From Xiphydria camelus (Eukaryota; Arthropoda; Insecta; Hymenoptera; Xiphydriidae), in NCBI GenBank assembly GCA_963678675.1, contig OY783193.1, forward strand, positions 29,854,016-29,918,015: a stretch of DNA of 64,000 nucleotides, read 5' to 3'. Both the position numbers and the translations under genes were made by a program. This document shows positions 46,987-57,240 of the stretch, piece after piece. The stretch's first letter is position 1, and the number at the start of each line of letters is the position of its first letter. The notes below the pieces were generated by a model, which had not been told where the DNA came from, did not search any database, and saw only the letters and a list, made by a program, of their open reading frames with translations.

Positions 46987-47904
46987 CTAATAAATGATGT
47001 CGGCTTCGCGCAATTCCTCGATGATGGATATGATCTCGTTGGAGTGACCCGAGTTACCGGCAGCCTGATACGCTAGCAGCAGACGAAGGCGATCCACGAG
47101 TTCGTTGGGATCATCCCAGTACGTGTAATCCACTCGTTTGCCACTCTCGGCGACCATGTATCGTGGCAGTCCCGCTCCTCCGCGTTTCGACGACTCAGCG
47201 TGGTAGCCGATAGCTCTAGCGATAATGTTCTTGAACTTGAGGCTCTTGCTATCGCGTATCAGTCCACTCTCGGTATAATACTTTCTGTGCGCATTCGTGG
47301 CGAGGATGATTTTTCCGTAATTGTTCAGATCATCCCGACTCACGAGGGACTCGTCGGGCGTCTTCTTGAGCAGTAGCTCCATCAGTCCTCTGGTGGTCGG
47401 ATAAACTACATCACCCACGCGAATGAGATTACGTTCAAAGACTATCGGAGAATTGCCAATCATCGACCTCTCTCCGGAGAGCTCGCGCACACCGTAAATC
47501 GTGTCCAGATCTTTCTTTTCCAGCTTCCTCAAGACTTCCTCTACATCCTCCACCACCTCCTCCTTCTCCTCCTCCTCCTCCTCCTCCTCCTCCTCCACCT
47601 CCTCCTCCTCCTCAACGTCACCCGTTATCGTCCGGAAGGATACATCGTCTTCTTCCGACTGCGGCTCCTCCTTCTCCTGCTTCGGTTCAGTCTTAACGGG
47701 TGCCACGGACCGAACCAATTTCTCCAGGGGAGTCACCATAGGTTTGAAGACTTCACTCATCACGCGTTCGGTCCTCTCTCTGCCCATTTTTATCATTCGA
47801 TGCTTTCGTCGAATCGCCTCGCTGGCTTTCACGATTTGACGTAAGACATCTTTCTCCTTACGTATCTCACTGTGCATGTTGACGCGATCGGATGCAAGAG
47901 TCAA
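46987..47904 (-). CDS. Polinton-associated protein of unknown function, 305 codons
   Basis: This is the only copy, located in the centre of the palindrome. The first in-frame Met is at 47904, with another nine codons later. Regions in order: a basic helical N-terminus (IRRKHRMIKMGRERTERVM, FKPMVTPLEKLV), a Glu-rich tract near residues 105-125 encoded by repetitive GAG codons, then a conserved-looking domain with YGVRELSGERSMIGNSPIVF, ATNAHRKYY and YWDDPNELVDRLRLLLAYQA, ending ELREADIIY. I recognise this C-terminal domain from hypothetical proteins recurring in ant and aphid genomes next to Polinton-type integrases. The role is unknown, possibly structural. The frame is intact although the neighbours are broken. 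Confidence 0.7.
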   Translation of the reverse strand: MTLASDRVNMHSEIRKEKDVLRQIVKASEAIRRKHRMIKMGRERTERVMSEVFKPMVTPLEKLVRSVAPVKTEPKQEKEEPQSEEDDVSFRTITGDVEEEEEVEEEEEEEEEEKEEVVEDVEEVLRKLEKKDLDTIYGVRELSGERSMIGNSPIVFERNLIRVGDVVYPTTRGLMELLLKKTPDESLVSRDDLNNYGKIILATNAHRKYYTESGLIRDSKSLKFKNIIARAIGYHAESSKRGGAGLPRYMVAESGKRVDYTYWDDPNELVDRLRLLLAYQAAGNSGHSNEIISIIEELREADIIY

Positions 47905-47946
47905 CTGATCAACACTTCAATAGTCACTGCACATTTATCAGGTTCA

Positions 47947-48057
47947 TGAAGCAGTCAAAACCCCTTCTGATCTATTTCCGCATCTCTTGAGTACCCGCTC
48001 CACGAGGTAGACGTCGGGATGTTTGACCGCGACGAGTTCTTCCTCATGGAGAACATC
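47947..48057 (-). pseudogene. Integrase C-terminal chromodomain fragment
   Basis: The minus strand reads HEEELVAVKHPDVYLVERVL followed by KRCGN and a stop 11 codons later. This EEEL...PDVYxVExVL+++G segment is the start of the chromodomain at the end of Polinton-type integrases. The rest of the enzyme upstream is replaced by the 25-bp tandem array. Confidence 0.65.
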
Positions 48058-48394
48058 AGAGATATATCTGGGGTGTATCCTCAGAGATACATCTGGGGTG
48101 TATCCTCAGAGATACATCTGGGATGTATCCTCAGAGATTCATCTGGGGTATATCCTCGGAGATACATCTGGGGTGTATCCTCAGAGATACATCTGGGGTG
48201 TATCCTCAGAGATACATCTGGTGTGTATCCTCGGAGATACATCTGGGGTGTATCCTCAGAGATACATCTGCGGTGTATCCTCAGAGATACATCTGGGGTG
48301 TATCCTCGGAGATACATCTGGGGTGTATCCTCAGAGATACATCTGGGGTGTACCCTCAGAGATACATCTAGGGTGTATCCTCAGACATACATCT
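48055..48394. repeat. 25-bp tandem array, ~13 units
   Basis: The unit AGATACATCTGGGGTGTATC plus CTCAG repeats about 13 times with few substitutions. Each unit contains the dyad GATACA...TGTATC. Because 25 is not a multiple of 3, open frames exist on both strands in several phases; none is a gene. Confidence 0.9.
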
Positions 48395-48499
48395 TAAAAT
48401 TTTGATTTAAATCATCATCGAGGAATTGCGCGAAACCGACATCATTTATTAGTGGAGTGGCGCGACGTTCCTTCATCAGTACCATCATGAAAATTTACT

Positions 48500-48882
48500 A
48501 GGAGTGGACGCGGGCCCCCGGGACCTGCCGGCGAGGGATTCAAATTTACCGTTGATGGACAGTACGACGTGGCGAACAGAAGACTGTGCAATGTTACCCC
48601 GCCCACACAACAGCACGATACTGTTACATTGAGTGTCATGCAGAGTCTGATACGTCAGGAAATTCGTACCATATATACCAGATCACAACGGCCATGCGAA
48701 GCGAAATCGACAGTGTCAATGCGATCGTTCAAGTTCTCGATTCCAATTTTCGGGAGAATTTGAAGAAACAACGTGTGGACAACGAGAGCTTCGAAGAGTT
48801 GACGTTGCGCAGTTCCGAGCTCATTAACCAGTTGGATGTCAGATTGAAAGCACTGGAGGACCGATGGACGAAGAGATGTTAG
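48500..48882 (+). pseudogene. Fibre-like ORF remnant, right arm
   Basis: Plus-strand counterpart of 46557-46950. GPxGPxG-like residues are followed by FKFTVDGQYDVANRRLCNVT and VTLSVMQSLIRQEIRTIYT. After a frameshift near 48670-48690 the other phase continues MRSEIDSVNAIVQVL to LKALEDRW. Function in the parent element unknown. Confidence 0.55.
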
Positions 48883-49280
48883 CTGTGGTGGCGGAACTTC
48901 ACAAGCCTGCGCGAAGAAATTTTCCGCGTCGGCGCGTTGACGTTCGCCGCCTGGATGAGACTTGGCAAGCGGATCTCGTCGACATGTCGGCTTACGCGAG
49001 AGCTAACGGAGGATATCACTTCCTGCTGACGGTTATCGATGTATTTTCGAAATTCGCCTGGGCCGTGCCATCCAAGAGCAAGAACGCCAATGACGTTACG
49101 GCCGCCATGAAGATCGTTCTCGAGCAGGGACGTGTACCGAAGAACCTGCAAGTCGACTCTGGCAAGGAATTTTACAACAGCAAGTTCGAGACTCTCATGC
49201 AGCGACACGGCATCAACCTGTACTCGACCTTCAGCAATCTGAAAGCTTCCATCTGCGAGACGATAACAAGCTGTATCTGA
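48864..49280 (+). pseudogene. Polinton-type integrase core, right arm
   Basis: The 138-codon frame has the rve fold signatures WQADLVDMSAYARANGGY, LLTVIDVFSKFAWAVP, DSGKEFYNSKF and STFSNLKASICE, so all three acidic residues (D, D, E) are visible. It terminates right after the Glu, losing the C-terminal and chromodomain parts. The AATAAAG at 49356 could serve as polyadenylation signal. The identical-looking copy is 46159-46575. Confidence 0.85.
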
Positions 49281-50314
49281 AGAACCTCGGTGGAAAATGC
49301 AATTCGTTTGCGATTGTTGAGAAGTAAATTGTGACACATGCTGAATTTATATGATTGAATAAAGAATGATAAAATATATATTGTGTTTCGCTAATTTGTA
49401 AATTTAACACCTCTGTCGAAAAAAAGCATTTCTCTCTCTCTCTCTCTCTCTCTTTCTTAACGATTGCTCATCGGTGTACTTCAGAAACGCGGAACCAAAC
49501 GTGTTCGTGCCTGTCGGGAAGCTATGACGTCACCGCTCAGGAATGTGCCGCGCTCGGCTCGATGCGCAGTAGCGCCCTGACGAGCCAACGGGTGTCGAGG
49601 GCGTTGACCTCGACCACGCGCGAGACAGGTCCGAACCTGCACACCTAATGATCTGCGCAGTAGCGGCGCGGTTCGATAAGAAGCTGTGACGTCATCGCTC
49701 AGGAATGCTATGCACTCGGCTCGATGTGCAGTAGCGGTGCGATAGATGTCGTCATCGCGGTCTTTATAAAATGGCGCTATAATTCCTACTTCATCCTAAC
49801 GCATCAATGTTTCGCTTATTACTGTATGGCCGGGGCGCGAAGGTTTGCGGTGACGTCATCGGCTCGGCTGGAACTGCGAAGTAGCGACGCGATGGAACAA
49901 CGGGTATCGGGTGTGTTCTATGACGTCATCGCTCAGGAATGTGACGCGCTCGGCTCGATCGGAACTGTACAGCAGCGACGCAGTTCGATTCCTCGAAATC
50001 TCATGTCCCAAAAATCCCAAAGTGCGCAGTGGCTCTGCTCCGGGAGTAGGGGTAAGGTTAGGGTAGCAATGGCTGCGCCTCGAGTGTGGCGTAAGGCTAG
50101 GTTAGCAATGGCTGCACCTCGGGGGTTGGGTTAAGGTTAGGTTAGCAATGGCGGAGCCTCGGGATTGGTGGTAAGGCTAGGGGATCCGCGAGATTCGAGG
50201 TCGGAGGACCGGTGAGGCTTGCATGAGCGCGTGCGCGGGCTATGACGTCATCGCTCGCACGGGCCGGGGTGGGGGTGGGATGGGTTGGGGGCAACAGCTC
50301 TGCTCCGGGAGTAG

Positions 50315-50344
50315 GGGTTAGGTTAGGTTAGGTTAGGTTAGGTT
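50315..50344 (+). repeat. Interstitial telomeric (TTAGG)n
   Basis: About five and a half units of TTAGG, the canonical insect telomere repeat, immediately before the truncated retrotransposon. Confidence 0.9.
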
Positions 50345-50863
50345 CAGATCCTGAACTGGCGCCAAGTGTGGAAGGCCGCGGAGGTTGAGACGCGACGTGT
50401 GTGGAGGATGGTGCTGGAGAACCAACGGCATAACTCACGGGCGGTGGTGACAATCTTGCCGCACTTTGAATAATGGTTGGACCGGCGGCACGGCGAGGTG
50501 TCATTTCATCTCACACAGTTGATGACGGGCCACGGCTGCTTCGGGGCTTACCTGCGGAACATCGGGAGGGAGAGGACAGCGGAGTGCCATCATTGCGGCG
50601 CCGAGGTGGACGATGCCGAGCACACCTTGGAGCTCTGCCCGGTGTGGGAGCTGCGACGGGAGAACCTCCGGGTCCTTGTAGATGTGGAGACGGTTTGCTG
50701 GCGGAGGCTGATGCCGCGAATTCTTCAGGACCAGGACTGTTTTGTCCAGGACCAGTTTTGTCACGGAAAGAGGCCGCGGAACGCGAGCGAGAACGCGCGG
50801 GTCGTAATCGCGTGTGAGTTGGGGCCGCCATGTTGTCGCGGCGTTAGCCACGGGCTAGCGTAA
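50345..50863 (+). pseudogene. Retrotransposon ORF2 C-terminus (CCHC-type zinc finger)
   Basis: The frame reads ILNWRQVWKAAEVETRR, has one TAA stop at 50471, then WLDRRHGEVSFHLTQLMTGH and GCFGAYLRNIGRERTAECHH with CHHC...HTLELCP. The 'HLTQxLTGHGCFxxYLxxIGR...CxxC...AEHTLxxCP' module is the C-terminal end of R1-clade ORF2. Truncated at the 5' end with an internal stop, so inactive. Confidence 0.85.
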
Positions 50864-51875
50864 GGCAGGGAGGGTCTCGTGCGTGTCTTTCGAGCAGCGC
50901 GTGGATTTCCCAATTAGGAAGATACAGTTTCAGTGTACGGGACACGCGCGTGTCTTTTGAAGTTCCCAGTTACGTTGACACAGTTCAGTGCGCGGAAAGT
51001 GGAACTTGATCGGCCGGGCATTGTAACAGTTGATTACGATGCTGCTGGGGTGCTGGCGGGGGTGGTGTGGGTTGCGTGCAGTTGGTCGCGTTCCTCTTGT
51101 AGGCTTTTGCTTTAATGCGTCTTTTCTTTCATTTCGGTCTCCTGACATCCTGCCGCACTTTTAAGGGTAGTTTTGTTTTCTTCTTAGTACACTTCTCCCT
51201 CTCTCTGGTTAGTTAAACATTTTCGTTCAAGACCTCTGTCCACCCCTTCTTCTTAGGTTTGTTCTTCTTTATTTTAGTTTTTCTGCTCGCCTGGTTCGGG
51301 CGGGTGGGTATTTTCTTTTGCTTTCAGTTTCTTTTTCCCGCCGTATGTTTCTCCACGTGCGGGCAGTGCAGGGTGTCGGGTGCGGGCTCTCTAACGTCCG
51401 TTTATCATTTCTTTCGCTTTATTGCAATTTGGTTTCTTTGGTTCTTCGGTTTCTATTAATTATTTTTTGGCTGTGCGCCAGTTAGTTTCTTATCGCGACC
51501 ACATTGCATGATTCATGGGTCGGCGGCGCTTGCTGCTGAGATCTGCATGGTGGAGCTCCGCCCCTCTTCCGGGGTGGATGCTTACTAGAATGGGTTCCGT
51601 GGGTAGTTGAGCGATTACTCCTCCCGCTCTTTTTCGGACGTGAGCTTTTTCCGGAACAGAGGGCGTCACAGCCAGTATCCTGGAAGGGAACCCGATTGTT
51701 CTGTCCTCATGAGCCTTCCGGGTTTCTCTTCGCATCGGGATTGCGCGGCGAAAGCGGGGTTTAGTCGGTAGGGGGGACTTGAACCCTTAGAGCCCCTGAG
51801 TCCGACACTCCTCCGGGCCTGCTCAGCCCGGGGCGGCGATAATCGCTTCCCCGCTTTATAAAAAAAAAAAAAAAA
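50345..51875 (+). mobile_element. 5'-truncated R1/SART-like non-LTR retrotransposon
   Basis: It begins abruptly at the TTAGG junction inside the reverse transcriptase polyprotein's C-terminus. It has a long 3' UTR and a poly(A) tail at 51860-51875 directly joined to further TTAGG repeats. The orientation (TTAGG on the coding strand both sides) fits telomere-specific SART-type elements of insects. The 3' UTR contains no gene; frames there are shadows. Confidence 0.75.
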
Positions 51876-51898
51876 GGTTAGGTTAGGTTAGGTTAGGT
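51876..51898 (+). repeat. Interstitial telomeric (TTAGG)n
   Basis: About four and a half TTAGG units following the poly(A) tail, the downstream half of the same target array. Confidence 0.9.
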
Positions 51899-52047
51899 CG
51901 CGCATGCGTCAAGTAGCACTCGTGCGCCTCAAATGCCACGCATATGCGAGCACATATGTAAGGCCAAATGCGTCGCACGCGTGCGACTTGAAGCGCACGC
52001 GTGCACTCACAGTGCGCGTGCATTGTGACTACATTTTGCTATCTGGG
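51899..52047. mobile_element. Element end with GCACGCGTGC array
   Basis: The right end, read inverted, is CCCAGATAGCAAAATGTAGT. Inside it, palindromes such as GCGCACGCGTGC, CGCATATGCG and GTCGCACGCGTGCGAC crowd about 120 bp. Its other half is missing, cut at the TTAGG array. Confidence 0.55.
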
Positions 52048-52511
52048 TACTTAATAATATATCTGGAAGTTGAAGCAACAGTTATTGGCAAACGGACACC
52101 GATTTTTAAACACTTAGGGAATCTCATCGAAGAAACCCGAATGATTATTTCGTATGACTTCTACGCATTATTATTTATAAATTACCGATTTCGAGGTTAG
52201 ATGCTTCGATCTCCGTTAGACGTTTGACACTTCTCGTTCGGCTCGTAAGACCGCAGCGCACTCTCCCGAAACCAATTCTATCCAGCAAAATGGCAGGGAA
52301 ATTCAAAAGTTGGAGTTTGCCATCGGATATACTGTTTACTTTTCCAATAACCGTGACGAATCCTTTCATCACATGTAAAGATACCACTTATGACAGTATA
52401 TATGTATGTTGTTACATATATTAACTCGAGACGTTGGAATAGTTTTAAGAAATCCTTTTGCATGCACCGCTCAAATTTCGCCCTTACTCGTAAATAAATC
52501 TTAAAATAACC

Positions 52512-54870
52512 ACGACTTTGATTGTTGATAGTAGATGGATCAACCAATAAATTTGATTTTTCTTCACTATCAACGATCAAAGTCGTGGCAGAAAAATAAG
52601 GAATACAACAGAATTGGATTACAATAATGTAGTAACTACTTTATTATTATTTTTCCTTTATCGATATATTTCCTCTTTCGTATTATACTATCAGAAGTTC
52701 CAATTTATATACCAACCTATCAAACGTGAAGTGTACATGTACCTCACTTCTATTTCATCTCTTCTTCGCCTCTGGTGTAACGACGGTCAATGTGGAACCG
52801 AATGTACTACTGGTTCTTCGAATAACAAGTGGACGATCCCTTGTTCGAAAGAAACCCCCTCGGGGTCGCATTCGATTTGCAGTCCTTCTGGATAGAATTG
52901 GATACCAGCACGTTTACTTCTGTAACAAATTATAAATAACACAATTATATTCAGTATTTCACTATTTAAAATATACCCAACTTACTCTACGTAGAAATAA
53001 AGAAACTATATTCACCTGAGTTAACTAATTCTATAGATAATAATGACAGAATTATTAAGTGATATATTTCCTCTTTCGTATTATACTATCACACAAGTTC
53101 AAATTTATATACCGACCTGTTAAAAGTGAAGTGTACATGTACCTCACTTCTATTTCATCTCTTCTTCGCCTCTGGTGTAACGACGGTCAATGAGGAATCA
53201 CTGATATCGATTAGGGTTCGAGGGTTATTCCTCATTCTTTCTAGGATAGCATCGATATTTTGCTGCACCTGTATTCTTCTGGGACTTCCTAAAATAATTA
53301 TAAAAACCCTATATAATTCAGCCCTGACAAGTACAATCTTATCGAGCTGTACCTTATCGAGGAGATCTTTCGACGTAATGAGATTGAAACGTTTCTATGA
53401 TGTTTCGCAATATTCGCAAATTTATCGAGATATATATATATATATATTTCTAACATACAATAGTGTTCACGAATATTGTAAAATATTGCAGAAATGTTAC
53501 AGACAAGTTATGATATTTTGTAATTTCCATCGTTACACTAGAGGCGAAGAAGAGATGAAATAGAAGTGAGGTACATGTACACTTCACGTTTGACAGGTCG
53601 GTATATAAATTGGAACTTGTGATAGTATAATACGAAAGATAAAATATATCATTTTTAATAATTCTGTCATTAGAATTGGTTAACTCAGATTAATATAGTT
53701 TCTTAATTTCTACGTTGAGTAAGTTCGGTATATTTTAAATAGTGAAACTGCAAATGATTATGTTACTTACAATTTGTTAAAGATCGTATGCGAACCCGAG
53801 GGGATTTCTTTCGAACAAGGGAGCATCCACTTGTTGTTTCAAGAACCAGTTGCATTAGTTCATTCGGCGAGCTGGATCTGCTGTCTCGAGTGCATGGATG
53901 TGTGCCACTTTAAATGGATATTTTGTAATTTCCATCGTTACATCAGAGGCGAAGAAGAGATGAAATAGAAGTGGGGTACATGTACACTTCACGTTTGATA
54001 GGTTGGTATATAAATTGGAACTTCTGATAGTATAATACGAAAGAGGAAATATATCGATAAAGAAAAAATAATAATAAAGTAGTTACTACATTATTGTAAT
54101 CCAATTCTATTGTATCTTTTATTTTTCTGCCACGACTTTGATTGTTGATAGTAGATGGATCAACCAATAAATTTGAATTTTCTTCACTATCAACGATCAA
54201 AGTTGTGGCAGAAAAGTAAGGGATACAATGGAATTAGATTACAATAATGTAGTAACTACTTTATTATTATTTTTCCTTTATCAATATATTTCCTCTTTCG
54301 TATTATACTATCAGAGAAGTTCCAATTTATATACCAACCTATTAAACGTGAAATGTACATATACCTCACTTCTATTTCATCTATTCTTTGCCTCTCATGT
54401 AACGATGGAAATTACAAAATATCCATTTAAAATGGCACACGTCCATGCACTCGAGACAGCAGATCCAGCTCGCAAAATGAACTAATGCAGCTGGTTCTTG
54501 GAACAACAAGTGGATGATCCTTCGTTTGAAAGAAACCCCCTCGGGTTCGCATACGATCTGTAACAAATTGTGAGTAACAATCATATGGGGTTTTTATAAT
54601 TATTTTAGGAAGTCCCAGAAGGAAACAAGTGCAGTAAAATATCGATGCTATGCTAGAAAGAATAAGGAATAACCTTCGAACCCTAATCGGTATCAGTGAT
54701 TCCTCATTGACTGACGTTACAACGGAGACGAAGAAGAGATGAAATAGAAGTGAGGTACGTGTACACTTCAGGTTTGACAGGTCGGTGTGTAAATTGGAAC
54801 TTATGAAACTTGGATAGTACGAAAGAGGAAATATATCGATAGAGAAAAATAGTGATAAAGTAATTACCTA
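52512..54870. repeat. Nest of foldback repeats
   Basis: A ~180-bp module (CGTATTATACTATCAGAAGT, GTACATGTACCTCACTTCTA, CTCTTCTTCGCCTC) occurs six times in both orientations: about 52610, 53056, 53527 (inverted), 53930 (inverted), 54228 and 54720 (inverted). A hairpin, GCCACGACTTTGATTGTTGA folding on its inverse, occurs at 52512-52591 and 54131-54212. The second is the centre of a large palindrome, 53735-54600. The small frames here are repeat shadows. Confidence 0.75.
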
Positions 54871-55040
54871 CTTGATTTTATTGTGATCCAATTCCATTTC
54901 ATCTCCTATTCTGCCACGGCTTGTATTGATGACTGACAATGAGAAGAAAAACCTTGGATTTTTCCCGTGCTCGCATGACCCTGAAAACAAAAAATAGAAC
55001 GAATACAAAGATATTGTCCTTCCATCGAAAGTGAGGTTAA

Positions 55041-55166
55041 GGGCCGGTTTTACCAACACGGTATAAACGCGGTATAGCGCTATACTGAGAATAACCAGCA
55101 ATAAGCTTTATGGTTATTCTCAGTATAGCGCTATACCGCGTTTATACCTGTTGGTAAAACCGGCCC
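55041..55166. mobile_element. Perfect hairpin MITE with TAA duplication
   Basis: GGGCCGGTTTTACCAACA at the left is the inverse of the right end, with an inner stem of GCGGTATAGCGCTATACTGA. TAA flanks both sides (55038-55040 and 55167-55169). Confidence 0.85.
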
Positions 55167-55169
55167 TAA

Positions 55170-55734
55170 AGCTGTCAGATGGCAATTAAACTTATCTGAT
55201 GGCAATTCTTCTGAGACCGTCTCCTTTCCTGCTCCTTTCTTGACAAGGCAACTAGAGAAGAATACCACTGCATCTGTTCACTATCTCGATATTCGAAAAC
55301 AGTACAAACGATTATTAAACTATACGGAGCGTCTGTCACATTCACCACTATTGAGATTCACTACTCCGATTACACTGAATTTTTACTTTTTATTAACAAG
55401 CGCGTCCGAGGATCGAAAAAATACGAGGGAAATCGTTTCGCGAATGGAAATATTTTATTAACTTTGAAAAACAACTAAACATTCAAGAAATATATTCTCT
55501 CACACACTCTCACATACATTTGATGGCGTATGCGTGTGGCCGCATCTGTGTACACATTTCCGACCATGGCCGAATATCGCCGAAGACAGGCGGAATTTTT
55601 GTGAGATTTTGACATATATATATCGCTCGAGAAATCGGATTCTCGACTTTCGAGGCGCGAGGGGCGTGGCTTCGCGTTGCTAAGGAAAAATATCTGTTAA
55701 TATGTAACTAACAACATTTACTCTGGTCTCTATC
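55170..55734. other. No gene recognised
   Basis: AT-rich then mixed composition. The frame at 55240-55461 has no recognisable motif. Confidence 0.5.
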
Positions 55735-55870
55735 GATAGAGAATAGTCGATTTATATGGCGTAACTAAGCATAGTTTTGGTTATAACCGTATATTTATTG
55801 AGAAAATTCGATGTTAAAATTGAGGGGTGAAGGGGACAGACATTTTTCCTGTAAAGATACACGGGTGCTC
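55735..55870 (+). repeat. Dispersed repeat shared with 4690-4880
   Basis: GGCGTAACTAAGCATAGTTT and TTATTGAGAAAATTCGATGT followed by a G-rich segment, as at 4760-4860. The minus frame 55795-56076 overlapping it is not gene-like. Confidence 0.65.
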
Positions 55871-56121
55871 ACGGCGACAGCGCTGGCGGCGTCATTCTGA
55901 CGACTTGAATAAACATGCCGCGAGACACTACCGTGTCTCTTGATTTGATTACCAGCAAATTCAATAAAATGATTCGGTATATCAAAAGCCTCAGTTAAAA
56001 GCAGTGTACTCATAGTCAATGAAAGTAACGCTATTTTCTTTTTCATTATACAATACATTTCCCAGTAGAAGATCATTGTGAGCGTATACTATAGGACTAT
56101 CAAGTTCTGAAAGAGTTTCCT

Positions 56122-56209
56122 TTACACGTTCGCTGCGGATCATGCGGCTCCCGCGTGAGGGTTTATGTATTTTAAAGCAGGAGCTGCGCGGTCCGCAGCG
56201 AATGTGTTA
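56122..56209. mobile_element. Small inverted-repeat element, possible piggyBac-type MITE
   Basis: ACACGTTCGCTGCGGA at the left pairs with TCCGCAGCGAATGTGT at the right. TTAA follows the right end; the left has TTTA, a possible decayed TTAA. Confidence 0.5.
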
Positions 56210-56893
56210 AGCATTAATGTTCCTTTTGAAGCACCACATAAGGTCGGATTAGCCATTTGAATCTGGAAACAGAAGAGTATTGGAATACTTTACACAATTA
56301 AAATTAGATATCAAGCATACTCCAATAGCTCACTTCGCGTCTTTTGCAGGATCCCTGAATCCCTTTGGCATGATCTAAACACATGATGATAAACACAACC
56401 CAGATCCAGAAAATGTATAATACAGGTGGACACGAGAATGCGACCCCTTCAATCATTTACGCCAATAAACTGAAAATGTAAAACACGAGTCAAGAATGTT
56501 TACAGTTGCATTCTGGGACGTTTGTAGGTTAGAGCAGCGCGAAGGCGATTATCCGTAACTTCTAAATGGTGTCTATTTGAAAAATAGCAATTGAAAGAAA
56601 GACTTACGTTTCAACAATTAGTTGAACTCACACATCCGCTTAGGATTACCCGTGATTTTCCGCAAAATGTATACAAAAGGTGGACAAGCCTCCCTGTGCT
56701 GTGTGCGACCCTGTGTTCCAAGACATCCTATGGATTCAGTTCTAAAACGCATCTGACTAGCGCATGCGCATTAAATAATTCTTAACTAGTTCTAGGACGG
56801 TTCTAGAACTGTCCTAAAATGCTTGTTGGAACGAACCTACTGTCATGTCCGGTTTCTATATTATGACCGGAGTGGAGCAACATCGCGCTTGAA
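56210..56893. other. No gene recognised
   Basis: Intergenic. The motif TTCTAGGACGGTTCTAGAAC near 56790 is a small palindrome ending near TGCTTGTTGG and may be the end of another array-type element. The frame at 56591-56785 is not gene-like. Confidence 0.45.
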
Positions 56894-56985
56894 GAGTCGA
56901 TGACTCAATTGGTAGAATGCAAGCATTCCCAGTTTCGAAGCATCTCGTAGCCTGAAGATCGCAGGTTCAAATCCCGGTAGGATGT
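56894..56985 (+). tRNA. tRNA-like sequence, likely pseudogene or SINE head
   Basis: GACTCAATTGGTAGAATGCA resembles a pol III A box and D arm, and GCAGGTTCAAATCCC is a good B box/T arm. The spacing between them (about 52 nt) is longer than in a standard tRNA and I could not fold a clean cloverleaf, so a functional tRNA is unlikely. Confidence 0.35.
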
Positions 56986-57004
56986 GAAAAAAAAGCGACA
57001 CTAC

Positions 57005-57240
57005 TAGGCGGGTGGCAGGCGGCGGCACTGCACGGGCACACAGTGAAAAACCTCGGTAAAGTCACTGCGTGCAAAATCCTACTTTATCCTTTTGCAAAAT
57101 CCTACTTTATCCACTTTGTACACTGCGTGATGCCACAGTGGTACCCCAGTGGGCACGCACCAAGACATCACTGTGATGTGTCTCAAAGTCACCGCGTGGT
57201 CCCACAGTGCCACCATTGTAAAGCCACCTGGCTATCGGGG
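57005..57240. mobile_element. Element end with CACTGTG/CACAGTG array
   Basis: The right end, inverted, reads CCCCGATAGCCAGGTGGC. CACAGTG, CACTGTG and CACTGCGTG motifs recur through 57035-57210. Non-coding. It resembles the CCCAnnYAGCA-ended elements but is only one-sided. Confidence 0.4.

Larger units (their letters stand above)
45140..50290. mobile_element. 5-kb palindromic Polinton/Maverick-like derivative
   Basis: The left arm (about 45140-47024) and right arm (48411 to about 50290) are inverted repeats of roughly 1.8 kb, with only a few differences in the stretches I compared. Each arm carries a truncated rve integrase core and a fibre-like ORF remnant. The unique centre holds a 305-codon minus-strand ORF, an integrase chromodomain fragment and a 25-bp tandem array. 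The protein set matches Polinton-like elements of insects. There is no DNA polymerase B, protease or packaging ATPase, so it is a deletion and inversion product. Confidence 0.75.

Noticed and set aside
47501..47839. Plus-strand serine-rich open frame
   Set aside because: It is the antisense of the Glu-rich tract in the 46987-47904 ORF.
48055..48394. CRISPR-like direct repeats
   Set aside because: Units are contiguous with no unique spacers, in an animal genome next to a transposon gene.
48019..48405. Long open frames in several phases on both strands, looking like a repetitive protein
   Set aside because: They are produced by a 25-bp tandem DNA repeat; 25 is not divisible by three, so all phases stay open without selection.
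50473..50831. Alternative-phase frames over the retrotransposon end
   Set aside because: Only the phase with the GHGCFGAYL...CHHC module matches R1-clade ORF2; the others are shadows.
50315..51898. A true chromosome end
   Set aside because: Only about ten TTAGG units in total, with complex sequence on both sides.
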